Position numbers and translations under genes: made by a program | The notes under the pieces: generated by a model | Database searches by the model: none | What the model saw: only the letters and a program-made list of their open reading frames with translations | What the model was told of the DNA's origin: nothing | Part shown: positions 8,870 to 17,083 of the stretch, piece by piece | Layout of the letters: every line of letters begins with the position of its first letter | How positions within the stretch are numbered: position 1 is the first letter of the stretch | NCBI RefSeq assembly: GCF_039544105.1 | Contig: NZ_BAABLA010000026.1 | Direction: 5' to 3' (one strand) | Length of the DNA: 64,000 nt | DNA from: Haloechinothrix_A salitolerans | GTDB taxonomy: Bacteria > Actinomycetota > Actinomycetes > Mycobacteriales > Pseudonocardiaceae

Positions 8870-8951
8870 CTGCGACCACCTCCTGTCGGCGCGCGGCTGT
8901 GCTGCCACCCCCGGCAAGCTGATCCGCAAGCGCTCGATGTCTAGGCGCGGG

Positions 8952-8976
8952 GTACCCCGATTACGGGGCGGCTTAC
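8952..8976 (-). promoter_or_regulatory. Probable stress promoter for the SDR-GH15 operon
   Basis: Minus strand GTAA, 15 bases, GGGTAC. The -35 is imperfect. The -10 sits in a GGGGTACCCC palindrome (8949-8958), so a -10 is present in both directions. I found no acceptable -35 for the rightward (nuo) direction. Confidence 0.4.
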
Positions 8977-9048
8977 GCAGGCCGTCGGGGCACGGGTCGG
9001 TCGCCACGCGCGATGTTTCGGTGGGTGGAGCGCGGTCAACCCTGCGGC

Positions 9049-9384
9049 ATGACCATGGTGATCTCGGCGGCGACGGCCGTCCTGCTCGTGCTGTCCGGAT
9101 ACCTGGTCAACAGTGTGTTCGCCGGACGCCGTGCCGTGGTGACCGGGCCATTCTTGTCCGGTGGTGTGCCCGCCGAACACGCCGTGTCGCGCTTTCACGC
9201 GCGCTGGTACCCGGTGACATTGCTGTTTCTCGCGTTCGACATGGAAATGGTCTTTATGTATCCGTGGGCTGTCGTCGTGGCCGACGTCGGCATGAAAGCC
9301 GTGGCCGAGATGTTCGGCTTCCTGGCGTTGCTACTGCTCGGCGTGCTGTACGTCTGGCGGGAAGGCGGGCTGCGATGGACGTGA
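9049..9384 (+). CDS. nuoA: NADH-quinone oxidoreductase subunit A-like protein
   Basis: About 111 residues with three transmembrane helices. Family signatures are RFHARWYPVTLLFLAFDMEMVFMYPWA, which carries the conserved Asp-Met-Glu of helix 2. NuoA is a small membrane-arm subunit of complex I beside the quinone chamber. The ATG at 9049 puts a helix right at the N-terminus. An in-frame ATG at 9013 would add 12 residues, and neither has a clear ribosome site. It opens a nuo locus lacking nuoC, E, F, G and I. Confidence 0.85.
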   Translation: MTMVISAATAVLLVLSGYLVNSVFAGRRAVVTGPFLSGGVPAEHAVSRFHARWYPVTLLFLAFDMEMVFMYPWAVVVADVGMKAVAEMFGFLALLLLGVLYVWREGGLRWT

Positions 9385-10427
9385 TGGCTCGCCTGCGCCG
9401 GTTCGCGTTCGCCCGGCCGTCGCTCCTGTTGCTGAGCGCGCCGACCGCGACCGTCGTGCGGTTGGCCGTCGAACGGTTCGTGCGGGGAGAAGGGTGGTCG
9501 CTCGCCAGCGGAGCGGCCGACGCGGACGCCTTGGTGACGGCGGGTCCGCTGCCGCCGGACCTAGCCGCCATCGCCGACACCCTTGAGGCGCAGCTCGCGC
9601 CGCCGTGCGAGCGAATCAGCGTGACCGAGCCGGACGAGACGTCGGAGCGGTTGTCTGAGCTGCCGGAGCGACTCGCTCGCGGTGGTGCGCGAGTGCCGGA
9701 CCGGCCGCTGCCGGAGGAACCACCGATGGCGGGCATGGTCGAGGACCGGGACGGCCTCATGCTGGATGCCCTGCACGTCCCGCTCGGCCCGGCACTGCCG
9801 TTCTGGCCGCCTGGTTTGCGGTTGCACGTCCAGTTGCGAGGCGATGTTATTGGGCACGCGCACGCCGAGACGCTGGGTGTTGACGGCGTGACCGGTTCCT
9901 TCTGGGATACGGCGCCTGCTGGTGTTCGCGCCCTGGATGCCTGCGTGCGGCTGTTCGGGGTCGCGGGGTGGCACGCGGCGCATACCCGCTGCCTGGTGCT
10001 ACGCGACCGGCTGCTCGCGCGGGCAGGTGGCGATCACCAGGGCGAGCGCGGCGGGCGGAGGGCCGACGGCGGCGACGTCCGCGCCGAAGTTCGGCGGCTG
10101 GCCCGCAAGGCACGGTTTCTCGACCCGGAGTTACGGGGACTCGCGCCGGTGCCCGGTGTGGGCGATGCCGCCGATCGGCTGCGGACATGGCTGGCGGTTG
10201 CCGCGGGCGGCGAGTCCGAGGCGGCCCCGGGGTCTGTCGAGACGCCTTCGCCGATCTCCCCGGCACGCCGTACTCTCACCTCCGCCCAGGCGCTCGACCT
10301 GCTGCCCGAACTCGTCACCGGCATGGAGTTGGGGACGGCGCGGCTGGCCGTGGCCAGCCTGGACATCGACGTCACGGAAGCGGGCATCGGGGCAGTGGCC
10401 GCGACAGTGGGGGACACGCATGGTTGA
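9375..10427 (+). CDS. Degenerate NuoB/NuoD-like fusion protein of the reduced nuo locus
   Basis: A 350-residue protein lying where nuoB, C and D normally sit. Residues 1-85 read like a worn NuoB: RRFAFARPSLLLL corresponds to the segment before the Cys-Cys pair, and ADALVTAGPLPPDLAAI to the NuoB strand ADLMVVAGTxxxKMAP. The tandem cysteines of cluster N2 are replaced (LLSAPTAT). Residues 125-180 (VPLGPALPFWPPGLRLHVQL) resemble the start of NuoD (GPQHPSTHGxLRLxLxLDG) without the quinone-site His pair. The rest is Arg/Gly-rich and unassigned. Only three scattered cysteines remain, so no 4Fe-4S cluster is expected. It overlaps nuoA by 10 bases and nuoH by 8. A TGATG at 9382 offers ATG 9384 as another start. 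The homology is my reading by eye. Confidence 0.55.
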   Translation: MDVMARLRRFAFARPSLLLLSAPTATVVRLAVERFVRGEGWSLASGAADADALVTAGPLPPDLAAIADTLEAQLAPPCERISVTEPDETSERLSELPERLARGGARVPDRPLPEEPPMAGMVEDRDGLMLDALHVPLGPALPFWPPGLRLHVQLRGDVIGHAHAETLGVDGVTGSFWDTAPAGVRALDACVRLFGVAGWHAAHTRCLVLRDRLLARAGGDHQGERGGRRADGGDVRAEVRRLARKARFLDPELRGLAPVPGVGDAADRLRTWLAVAAGGESEAAPGSVETPSPISPARRTLTSAQALDLLPELVTGMELGTARLAVASLDIDVTEAGIGAVAATVGDTHG

Positions 10428-11346
10428 GGTGGCTCCCTGGTGGTGGGCGATGCTACTGCCCGTCGCGCTCGGCGCGCTGGTGCTGGGCATGGTCAGCGGC
10501 GAAGCCGCTGTCGACGCGCGAACCGCTGGCAGGCGTGTCACCACCGGTGAGCTGACGAGGCCGGTGCGGGGCGCGGCGCGGCTGCTGATGCGCCAGCGGC
10601 GACTGCCGCTCCGGGCCGATGCCGTGCTGTGGCGGATCGGCAGCGCTGCTGGCGTTGTCGCCGCGGTGCTCGCCGCCGCCGTCGTGCCGTTCGGTGGCTA
10701 CGTCGTGTGGGACAGCGCCGTCGGCATCGTGTGGTTCAACGCGATGGGAGCGCTGATGTGGGCGCTGGCCTGGCTCGCGGGCTGGGGCGCGAACTCGGCG
10801 CACGCGCTCGTCGGCGGGTACCGGTTCCTCGCGCAGGCGCTGGCGTATGAGTTGCCGCTGATGTTCGCGCTCACCGCGCCCGCGCTCGGTGCGGCGTCGC
10901 TGCGGATGGGCGACGTCGTGGCCGCGCAACAGGACGTCTGGTTCGTGGTGTGGATGCCGCTGGCGTTCGCGGTGTACCTGCTCGGGGTGCTCGGCATCAG
11001 TTTCTGGGGGCCGCTCGCGCCACCGGCAGGGTCCGACATCGCGAGCGGTATCGCGGCAGAACAGTCCGGAATGGACCGTCTGGCGCTGCTCGCGGGACGG
11101 GGCATGCTGCTGGTGACCGGCGCGGCGTTCGCCGTGCCGCTGTTCCTCGGCGGTGGCGGCGGGCCGGTGTTGCCCGGGTGGCTGTGGTCGTTGCTGAAGA
11201 CCGTGGCGGTGCTGGCGGTGTTGGTGTGGCTGAGCGTGGGGCTACCACGGGTCGCCGTGCCCCGGCTGCTGCGCGTCGGGTGGGTGATGGTGTTGCCGGC
11301 CGTGTTGGCGCAACTGCTCGTCGTCGGCGTCGTGGTGGCGTGGTGA
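10420..11346 (+). CDS. nuoH: NADH-quinone oxidoreductase subunit H-like protein
   Basis: A 308-residue polytopic membrane protein with about eight helices. It keeps family landmarks in order: GWGANSAHALVGGYRFLAQALAYELPL (complex I consensus GWxSNSKYAxLGxxRxxAQxxSYE) and the SGMDRLALLAGRGM region that replaces the usual EFSGxRFALFFLAEY. The second carboxylate cluster is therefore poor in Glu. NuoH links quinone chemistry to the proton channels in normal complex I. The start overlaps the preceding stop. It is shorter than standard NuoH (about 320-450 residues in actinobacteria) because it lacks the long C-terminal extension. Confidence 0.85.
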   Translation: MVEVAPWWWAMLLPVALGALVLGMVSGEAAVDARTAGRRVTTGELTRPVRGAARLLMRQRRLPLRADAVLWRIGSAAGVVAAVLAAAVVPFGGYVVWDSAVGIVWFNAMGALMWALAWLAGWGANSAHALVGGYRFLAQALAYELPLMFALTAPALGAASLRMGDVVAAQQDVWFVVWMPLAFAVYLLGVLGISFWGPLAPPAGSDIASGIAAEQSGMDRLALLAGRGMLLVTGAAFAVPLFLGGGGGPVLPGWLWSLLKTVAVLAVLVWLSVGLPRVAVPRLLRVGWVMVLPAVLAQLLVVGVVVAW

Positions 11347-11392
11347 CGACGAGCGGGGTGACAGCGTGGTCGCGGGCTAACGGAGGTGAGCA

Positions 11393-11998
11393 GTGCTCGC
11401 TGAGTTGATCGCTTTTCTCGTTCTTGGCGTGCTCGCGGTGGTGACCGGCGCGCTGGTGTTCCGGGTGGACTCCATGGCGCGCGCGACGTACCTGCTGTTC
11501 GCGTCGTTCGCCTGCGTGGCCGGGGTGATGCTGCTGCTCGATCTCGCCTACCTCGGCACGCTCACGATCCTGATGATGGTCATGGAGATGGCCATCATGG
11601 GCGTGTTCATGGTGATGTTCATGATGAACCCCGGTGGGCTCGAGCCGATGTCGATGCTGCACAACCGCACCGGTGCGCTGGTGATCTCCGGCGGGGTGTT
11701 CGCTGGGCTGGTCGCGGCCGTGCTGCTGGTGCCGTGGCCGCGGCGGCCGGAGCCGACGACGTCTCCCGGCGGCGACGCCACCCGGCAGCTTGGCACCGCG
11801 CTCATGGGCGAGTCGATGCTCGCGATGATGGTCGTCGGTGTCGCACTGTTCGCCACCATCATCGCCGCGACCGTGCTGGCCACTACGCGGGGTCGCTACG
11901 GCCGAGCGAGCCACCACCCGGCACGGCGTCAAGGGACTGTCGACGCGTCGCACCACGAGCCGTCGACGGCGACCCATACGCACGGGGAGCACTCATGA
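11393..11998 (+). CDS. nuoJ: NADH-quinone oxidoreductase subunit J-like protein with His-rich tail
   Basis: A 201-residue membrane protein with five predicted helices. The helix-3 region LDLAYLGTLTILMMVMEMAIMGVFMVM contains an unusually Met-rich stretch. The cytosolic tail after residue 165 holds two His-His pairs and several single His residues, ending HTHGEHS. The GTG start follows GGAGGTGA. The stop overlaps the nuoK start as ATGA. NuoJ is a membrane-arm subunit without redox groups. The His-rich tail is not part of ordinary NuoJ and may bind metal, which is inference. Confidence 0.85.
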   Translation: MLAELIAFLVLGVLAVVTGALVFRVDSMARATYLLFASFACVAGVMLLLDLAYLGTLTILMMVMEMAIMGVFMVMFMMNPGGLEPMSMLHNRTGALVISGGVFAGLVAAVLLVPWPRRPEPTTSPGGDATRQLGTALMGESMLAMMVVGVALFATIIAATVLATTRGRYGRASHHPARRQGTVDASHHEPSTATHTHGEHS

Positions 11999-12300
11999 CA
12001 TTGGAGCTGGTGCTGATCCTCGCGGCGGCGCTGTTCAGCGTCGGTCTGTTCGGCGCGCTGTCACAGCAGTCGATCGTCATGATCATGATGGGCATCGAGC
12101 TGATGATCAACGCGGTATTCGCTGGCGCTGCCGGGTTCTGGTACTTCGCCTGGCCGCAGGCCGCGTCCGGTCAGGTGCTTGTCCTGCTTGCCATGGTGGT
12201 GATGGCGGTCGAGATGGCCATGGGTTTCGCCGCGACGATCGCGGTGTATCGCGCCAGCCAGGTGGACATGACCAACATGGCGGCAGATCTGCGGGGCTGA
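11995..12300 (+). CDS. nuoK: NADH-quinone oxidoreductase subunit K-like protein
   Basis: A 101-residue, three-helix protein, the normal NuoK/MrpC length. Helix 2 contains SIVMIMMGIELMINAVFAG, which keeps the conserved membrane Glu. The second conserved Glu is present in MVVMAVEMAMGFA. These carboxylates line the proton path in complex I. The start codon overlaps the nuoJ stop (ATGA), so translation is coupled. Confidence 0.9.
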   Translation: MTLELVLILAAALFSVGLFGALSQQSIVMIMMGIELMINAVFAGAAGFWYFAWPQAASGQVLVLLAMVVMAVEMAMGFAATIAVYRASQVDMTNMAADLRG

Positions 12301-12304
12301 GCCG

Positions 12305-14182
12305 ATGCTGACGTCGTCGCACCTGTTGATCCTGCTGCCGCTGCTGACAGGAGCCGGGCTGCTGCTGGCTGGCAGGCGCGCCGACCGACTGGCCGCGCCG
12401 GTGGCGATCGGTGCGCACGGGATCGTGCTCGGCCTCGCCATCGCCGTGGCGATCATGCGGCCGAACATGCGGGCGCTGTTCCTGGCGGGCCTGCCGTTCG
12501 GTGTCGCGGTAGACGGGTTGTCGGCGCTCATGGTCGTCCTGGTCGCCGGGGTCACGCTGCCGGTGCTGGTCTACGCCTCCGCCGAGCTGGCGGGTGACGA
12601 CGCTCGCGCGCGGTTCTTCGGCCTGATGTCGGTGTTCACAGCCGCGATGCTGACCACGGTCACCGCGACCAGCCTGCTCCCGTTGCTGATGGCGTGGGAG
12701 GTCATGGGTGCCTGCTCGTACGCGCTGATCGGCTTCTGGTGGCGCGACGGTTGGCGGGCGCGAGCAGGGACCACCGCGTTCCTCACCACACGCGCCGGTG
12801 ACCTGGGTCTCTACCTCGCGGCTGGCGCGGCGTTCGCTGGACTCGGCTCGCTGTCCCTTGAACGGCTCGCGGTCTTGCCGTCGCCGTGGTCCCACGTGGT
12901 GGCGGCCGGAGTGTTGGCCGCGGCGGCGGGGAAGTCGGCGCAGCTGCCGTTCTCGTTCTGGCTCTCGCGCGCGATGGCGGGACCCAGCTCGGTGAGCGCG
13001 CTGCTGCACTCGGCCACCATGGTCGCGGCGGGCGGCTACCTGCTGCTGCGCGTCTCGCCGCTGCTGCACACGACCGGATGGGCCGGGCTCACCGCCGCGT
13101 GGCTCGGCGCGGCGACCGCGATCGCGGTCGGTGCGGTGGCCACGCTGCAGGACGACCTCAAACAGCTGGCGGCGGCGTCGACGTCGGCGCAGCTCGGCTT
13201 CGTGTTCCTGGCCGCCGGTGCGGGTTCGGTCGCGGGCGGGGCCGCGCACGTCGTTGGGCACGCCGCGGTGAAAAGCCTGCTGCTGCTTGGGGGTGGTGCG
13301 TTCCTCGCGGTGCTCGGCACCACCGACCTGGCGCGGCTGCGTGGCGCGGGACGACGCATGCCGTGGACGGGCGCGGGATTCGCGGTCGGTGCGGTGACGC
13401 TGGCGGGGACACCACCGCTGGCGTTGTGGCTGACCAAGGACCTCGCCATGCATGGCGCGCCGATCGGGTTGACCATCGCCAGTTATGTCGCGGCTGCCTT
13501 CAGCGCGGCGTACGCGGGCAGGGCCCTCGTCACGGTGCTGGTACGGCCCACGCGGCAAGCGGAACACGGATCGAGGTCCGCGGCGCGGTCAGCAGCGACG
13601 TTGCCGCCGCGGTCAGTGTCGATATCACCGGAGCGCACGCCGACCGCGATGCTGGCCGCGCTCGCCGCGCTGGTGCTCGCGGTGCTCGTGGTGGTTCCGG
13701 TGTGGCTGGACGTTCTGCCGCCGCCGGCACCGGTGCCCGGCATCCTGTCGGCTCTGGTGGCGCTGGGCGTGCTAGTGCTGGTCGTCGGCGCGGCACGACG
13801 TGGCATGGCGGTGCGGGAGGCCGTGCCTGATGCCGCCGCGAAGGCGGGTCGGCGGTGGCTCTGGCTTGCGGAGGCAGCGCGCACGATGATCGCCCGCCCG
13901 GTCATGGCGTCGGCGACCGCGCTCGCGCGGTTCGACGACCGGGTGCTGGCGGCAGGTCTGCGGGGCGCGGCCCAGGGTGTCGAAGGTTTGGCGCGAGTGA
14001 CACACCAGGCTCCGGAACGTGCGATCGCGGGCACGGTCCGAAGAGGTGCGGCCGGTGTGCGTCGGCTCGGCCACCTGGCTCGGCTGCCACAGACCGGGCA
14101 GTTGCACCAGTACTACGCACAAGCGGTCGTCGTGCTCGTGGTTCTGGTCGTGGCGGCCGTGTTGCTGACCGGATACGGGTGA
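12305..14182 (+). CDS. nuoL: NADH-quinone oxidoreductase subunit L-like antiporter protein
   Basis: A 625-residue membrane protein of the NuoL/MrpA family with about 14-16 helices. It keeps the helix-5 Glu (LMAWEVMGACSYALIGFWW) and LLHSATMVAAGGYLL with the conserved His. The AAGKSAQLPFSFWL segment holds the helix-7 Lys. A lateral-helix-like C-terminal region is present. NuoL is the distal proton channel of complex I. The ATG start is four bases after the nuoK stop. Confidence 0.92.
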   Translation: MLTSSHLLILLPLLTGAGLLLAGRRADRLAAPVAIGAHGIVLGLAIAVAIMRPNMRALFLAGLPFGVAVDGLSALMVVLVAGVTLPVLVYASAELAGDDARARFFGLMSVFTAAMLTTVTATSLLPLLMAWEVMGACSYALIGFWWRDGWRARAGTTAFLTTRAGDLGLYLAAGAAFAGLGSLSLERLAVLPSPWSHVVAAGVLAAAAGKSAQLPFSFWLSRAMAGPSSVSALLHSATMVAAGGYLLLRVSPLLHTTGWAGLTAAWLGAATAIAVGAVATLQDDLKQLAAASTSAQLGFVFLAAGAGSVAGGAAHVVGHAAVKSLLLLGGGAFLAVLGTTDLARLRGAGRRMPWTGAGFAVGAVTLAGTPPLALWLTKDLAMHGAPIGLTIASYVAAAFSAAYAGRALVTVLVRPTRQAEHGSRSAARSAATLPPRSVSISPERTPTAMLAALAALVLAVLVVVPVWLDVLPPPAPVPGILSALVALGVLVLVVGAARRGMAVREAVPDAAAKAGRRWLWLAEAARTMIARPVMASATALARFDDRVLAAGLRGAAQGVEGLARVTHQAPERAIAGTVRRGAAGVRRLGHLARLPQTGQLHQYYAQAVVVLVVLVVAAVLLTGYG

Positions 14183-14203
14183 CGTCCACAGGGGAGTGAT
14201 CAG

Positions 14204-15691
14204 GTGCTGAGTCTGGTGGTGTTCCTGCCCGCGCTCGCCGCGCTCGGGCTGCTTACGGCGCGCAGCCGACCACAGCTCGCGCGCTGGGGGTTCGTCGCGG
14301 CCACGGCGACGGAGGTCGTGCTGGCCGCCGCGCTGTGGCTGACGGCGTCCGGCACCGGCTTCCGCCACGAGCAACGGCTGAGCTGGATACCGGGTATCGG
14401 GGTGTCGTACCACGTCGGCGTCGACGGCATATCGCTCGCGCTGATCGCGATGACGTCGGTGCTGTTCGCCGCCTGCGCCGTTTACAGCCTCCGGCAACAG
14501 CGGGCGCCCGCGACGTTCGCCGCGCTGATGCTCGCGCTGGAGACCACGGCGATCGGGGTGTTCGCCGCGCTCGACCTAATCGTGTTCTTCCTGTTCTTCG
14601 ACCTGTCGCTGGTGCTGATGTACTTCGTGATCGCGGGCTGGGGCCACCGCGACCACCGCCGCGCCGCGCTGCACTTCTTCCTTTACACCTTCGTCGGGTC
14701 GCTGGTGCTGCTGCTCGGGTTCATCGGCATCGCGATCGCGGCCGATCCAACGACGTTCGACATCGCGGCGTTGATCGAACAGCCGCCGCTGCGCGACGCC
14801 CCGGTCGCGGGTGGGTTCGTGCTACTCGCCGTCGGGATCGGGCTGGCGATCAAGACGCCGCTGGTCCCGCTGCACACGTGGCTGCCGCCCGCGCACACCG
14901 AGGCCCCCGCCGTCGGGTCGGCGATCCTGGCTGGGGTGCTGCTGAAGCTGGGTACGTACGGGTTCGTGCGCATCGCCCTGCCGATCCTGCCCGACGCCTG
15001 GCGCCGGTTCGCGCTGGTGTTCGTGATTCTCGGTGTGGTCAGCGTGCTCTACGGTGCGCTGGTGGCGCTGGCGCAGAGCGATGTCAAGCGGATGATCGCC
15101 TACACCTCGGTCAATCACATGGGCTACATCCTGCTCGGACTCGGCACGGCGGGCATGATCGTGGGCAACACCGAACCCGCGCGGCAGCTGGCGATCACTG
15201 GCGCGGCGACGCAGATGGTCAGTCACGGTCTCATCACCGGCGCGCTGTTCCTCCTCGCCGGTGTGCTCTACGCCCGCGCCCGCGAGTACGACATGGCCTC
15301 CTTTGGGGGACTCGCCGGGGTCGCGCCACGCTATGCCGGGCTGATGGCGGTGGCCGCGTTCGCCGCGCTCGGGCTGCCCGGCTTCTCCGGGTTCATCGCT
15401 GAGTTCCACATCTTCACCGGCAGCCTCGGCGTCCAGCCGGTCGCCACCGCCGTCGCGCTGCTCGGCGTGCTGCTCACGGCCGCGCTGTTCCTGCGCGCGC
15501 TGCACCGGCTGTTCCTGGGGGAGCGGCTGCTGCCAGGGGGCGTTGGGCGATTCGACGACGTCGCCGCGCGCGAACTGGTACCGGTGGCCGCGCTGCTGGC
15601 GCTGGCCACGGTGATCGGCGTGCTGCCGAGGACCTTGCTTGGCACGCTGGAACCGGCCGCGCACACCGTCGCGGAGTGGGTCACCCTGTGA
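14204..15691 (+). CDS. nuoM: NADH-quinone oxidoreductase subunit M-like antiporter protein
   Basis: A 495-residue, roughly 14-helix proton-channel subunit. Signatures include IKTPLVPLHTWLPPAHTEAP with the helix-7 Lys, DVKRMIAYTSVNHMGYILLG and GLPGFSGFIAEFHIF. The helix-5 position normally occupied by an essential Glu reads LFFDLSLVLMYF, an Asp. The GTG start has AGGGGAG upstream. The stop overlaps the nuoN start as TGATG. The family assignment is secure; coupling to any redox reaction is not. Confidence 0.92.
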   Translation: MLSLVVFLPALAALGLLTARSRPQLARWGFVAATATEVVLAAALWLTASGTGFRHEQRLSWIPGIGVSYHVGVDGISLALIAMTSVLFAACAVYSLRQQRAPATFAALMLALETTAIGVFAALDLIVFFLFFDLSLVLMYFVIAGWGHRDHRRAALHFFLYTFVGSLVLLLGFIGIAIAADPTTFDIAALIEQPPLRDAPVAGGFVLLAVGIGLAIKTPLVPLHTWLPPAHTEAPAVGSAILAGVLLKLGTYGFVRIALPILPDAWRRFALVFVILGVVSVLYGALVALAQSDVKRMIAYTSVNHMGYILLGLGTAGMIVGNTEPARQLAITGAATQMVSHGLITGALFLLAGVLYARAREYDMASFGGLAGVAPRYAGLMAVAAFAALGLPGFSGFIAEFHIFTGSLGVQPVATAVALLGVLLTAALFLRALHRLFLGERLLPGGVGRFDDVAARELVPVAALLALATVIGVLPRTLLGTLEPAAHTVAEWVTL

Positions 15692-17073
15692 TGCGCAGCC
15701 TGACCCTGGTCGTGCCGGAGGCAGCCTTGCTGATCGGTGCGGTCGCGGCGCTGAGTACCGGGATGTTTTTGCCGCGCCGACGGCAATGGCTCACGCACGG
15801 CCTGGCCGGAGTCGCGCTGCTGGTAGCGGCGGTTGCGGCACTGGTCGCGGGGCTGCTGACCGGATCGGGTACCGCCCAGGCCGCCTTCCACGGCACCTAC
15901 CACGTCGACGCGCTGCTCACGACGGTTCGTGTGGTCGCCCCGGTGGCGGCGCTTGGCGTGCTGACGATGGCTAGGCGCGAGGTGCGCGCTCATCCCCGCG
16001 AGACCGAATACGCCGTGCTGGTGCTGCTGGCGACGCTCGGCACCGTGCTGCTGGCTGGGGCGAGTGACCTCTTGGTGCTTATCGCTGCCTACCTGCTGAC
16101 CGGTGTCCCGCTGTACGCGCTGGCCGGGTTCGACAAGGACCACGCGGGAACCGAGTCGGCGCTCAAGCTCGCGCTGTTCGGGGCACTGGCCGCCGCGATG
16201 ATGCTGCTTGGCGTCACCGCCATATTCGGTCTGGCGGGCGGCACGGTGTATGCGACCCTGCACGAGGGGCTGGGGGACATCCCGGAAGGCGTGGTCGCCG
16301 GGGCCGCTGTGTTCCTGCTCACCGGACTGCTGTTCGAGGCGGGGGTGGTGCCCGCGCACTTCTGGGTGCCGGACGCCACGGCAGGTGCGGGCGTCGGCGT
16401 AGCGGCACTGCTGACGACGGTGCCCAAGCTCGGCGCTGTGGCCGCGATCCACCGGCTGGTGGCCAACGCCCTGCCCGCCGACGTCAGCGTGGTGGTCGCG
16501 CTGCTCGCGGCGGCCTCGATGACGCTGGGCAATCTGGCCGCGTTCTGGCAGCGAGGCGCACGGCGGCTGCTGGCGTACTCCACCGTCAGCCAGGTGGGAT
16601 ACCTGCTTATCGCGGTGGCCGCCGCCCCATTGCCGGAGGCCCGCGACGCGCTCGCCTTCTATCTCGCGGCCTACGCGGTCACGAACCTGGGCGCGTTCGC
16701 CGTGGTCGCGGCCGTGCGCGGCGAGTGGATCGACTCCTACGCCGGACTGGTGCGGCGCGCGCCCGCGCTCGCCGTCAGCCTGGTGGTGTGCCTGCTCGGA
16801 CTGGTTGGCACGCCCCCGACGGCGGTGTTCGTCGGCAAGCTCACGGTATTCACGGCGGGTGTGCACGCCGGGCTGGCATGGCTGGTCGTGCTCGCGCTCG
16901 CCAATACGGTGGCGAGCGTGTTCTACTACCTGCGCTGGTTCGCACCCGCCGTGTTCCGGCGACCCGCGGGGGAAGCCGGGTTGTCGATGAACGGCTGGGG
17001 TGCGGCGACCGCCTACGCGGCGGCGGTGCTCTCGCTGGCGCTGGGCGTCGGCGCTGGCGTCGTGCTCGGCTGA
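15691..17073 (+). CDS. nuoN: NADH-quinone oxidoreductase subunit N-like antiporter protein
   Basis: About 460 residues and 14 helices, the third antiporter-like subunit. Recognised parts are EAGVVPAHFWVPDATAGAGVGVAALL, ARRLLAYSTVSQVGYLLIAV and LVGTPPTAVFVGKLTVFTA with the C-terminal Lys. In helix 5 the usual Glu is not apparent (LIAAYLLTGVPLY). The ATG overlaps the nuoM stop, so I reject the ATG five codons upstream. It ends 10 bp before the convergent STAS gene and closes the locus without nuoE, F, G, C or I. Confidence 0.88.
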   Translation: MRSLTLVVPEAALLIGAVAALSTGMFLPRRRQWLTHGLAGVALLVAAVAALVAGLLTGSGTAQAAFHGTYHVDALLTTVRVVAPVAALGVLTMARREVRAHPRETEYAVLVLLATLGTVLLAGASDLLVLIAAYLLTGVPLYALAGFDKDHAGTESALKLALFGALAAAMMLLGVTAIFGLAGGTVYATLHEGLGDIPEGVVAGAAVFLLTGLLFEAGVVPAHFWVPDATAGAGVGVAALLTTVPKLGAVAAIHRLVANALPADVSVVVALLAAASMTLGNLAAFWQRGARRLLAYSTVSQVGYLLIAVAAAPLPEARDALAFYLAAYAVTNLGAFAVVAAVRGEWIDSYAGLVRRAPALAVSLVVCLLGLVGTPPTAVFVGKLTVFTAGVHAGLAWLVVLALANTVASVFYYLRWFAPAVFRRPAGEAGLSMNGWGAATAYAAAVLSLALGVGAGVVLG

Positions 17074-17083
17074 GGCAGGAGGG

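Noticed and set aside
8870..9048. Rightward stress promoter for the nuo locus using GGGTAC at 8950-8955
   Set aside because: No G-N-N-T element lies 14-16 bases upstream, so the hexamer is better assigned to the leftward SDR gene.
15331..16866. 511-codon minus-strand frame opposite nuoM and nuoN
   Set aside because: It is antisense to two family-supported membrane proteins; the His/Arg/Gln-rich product is typical of shadow translation.
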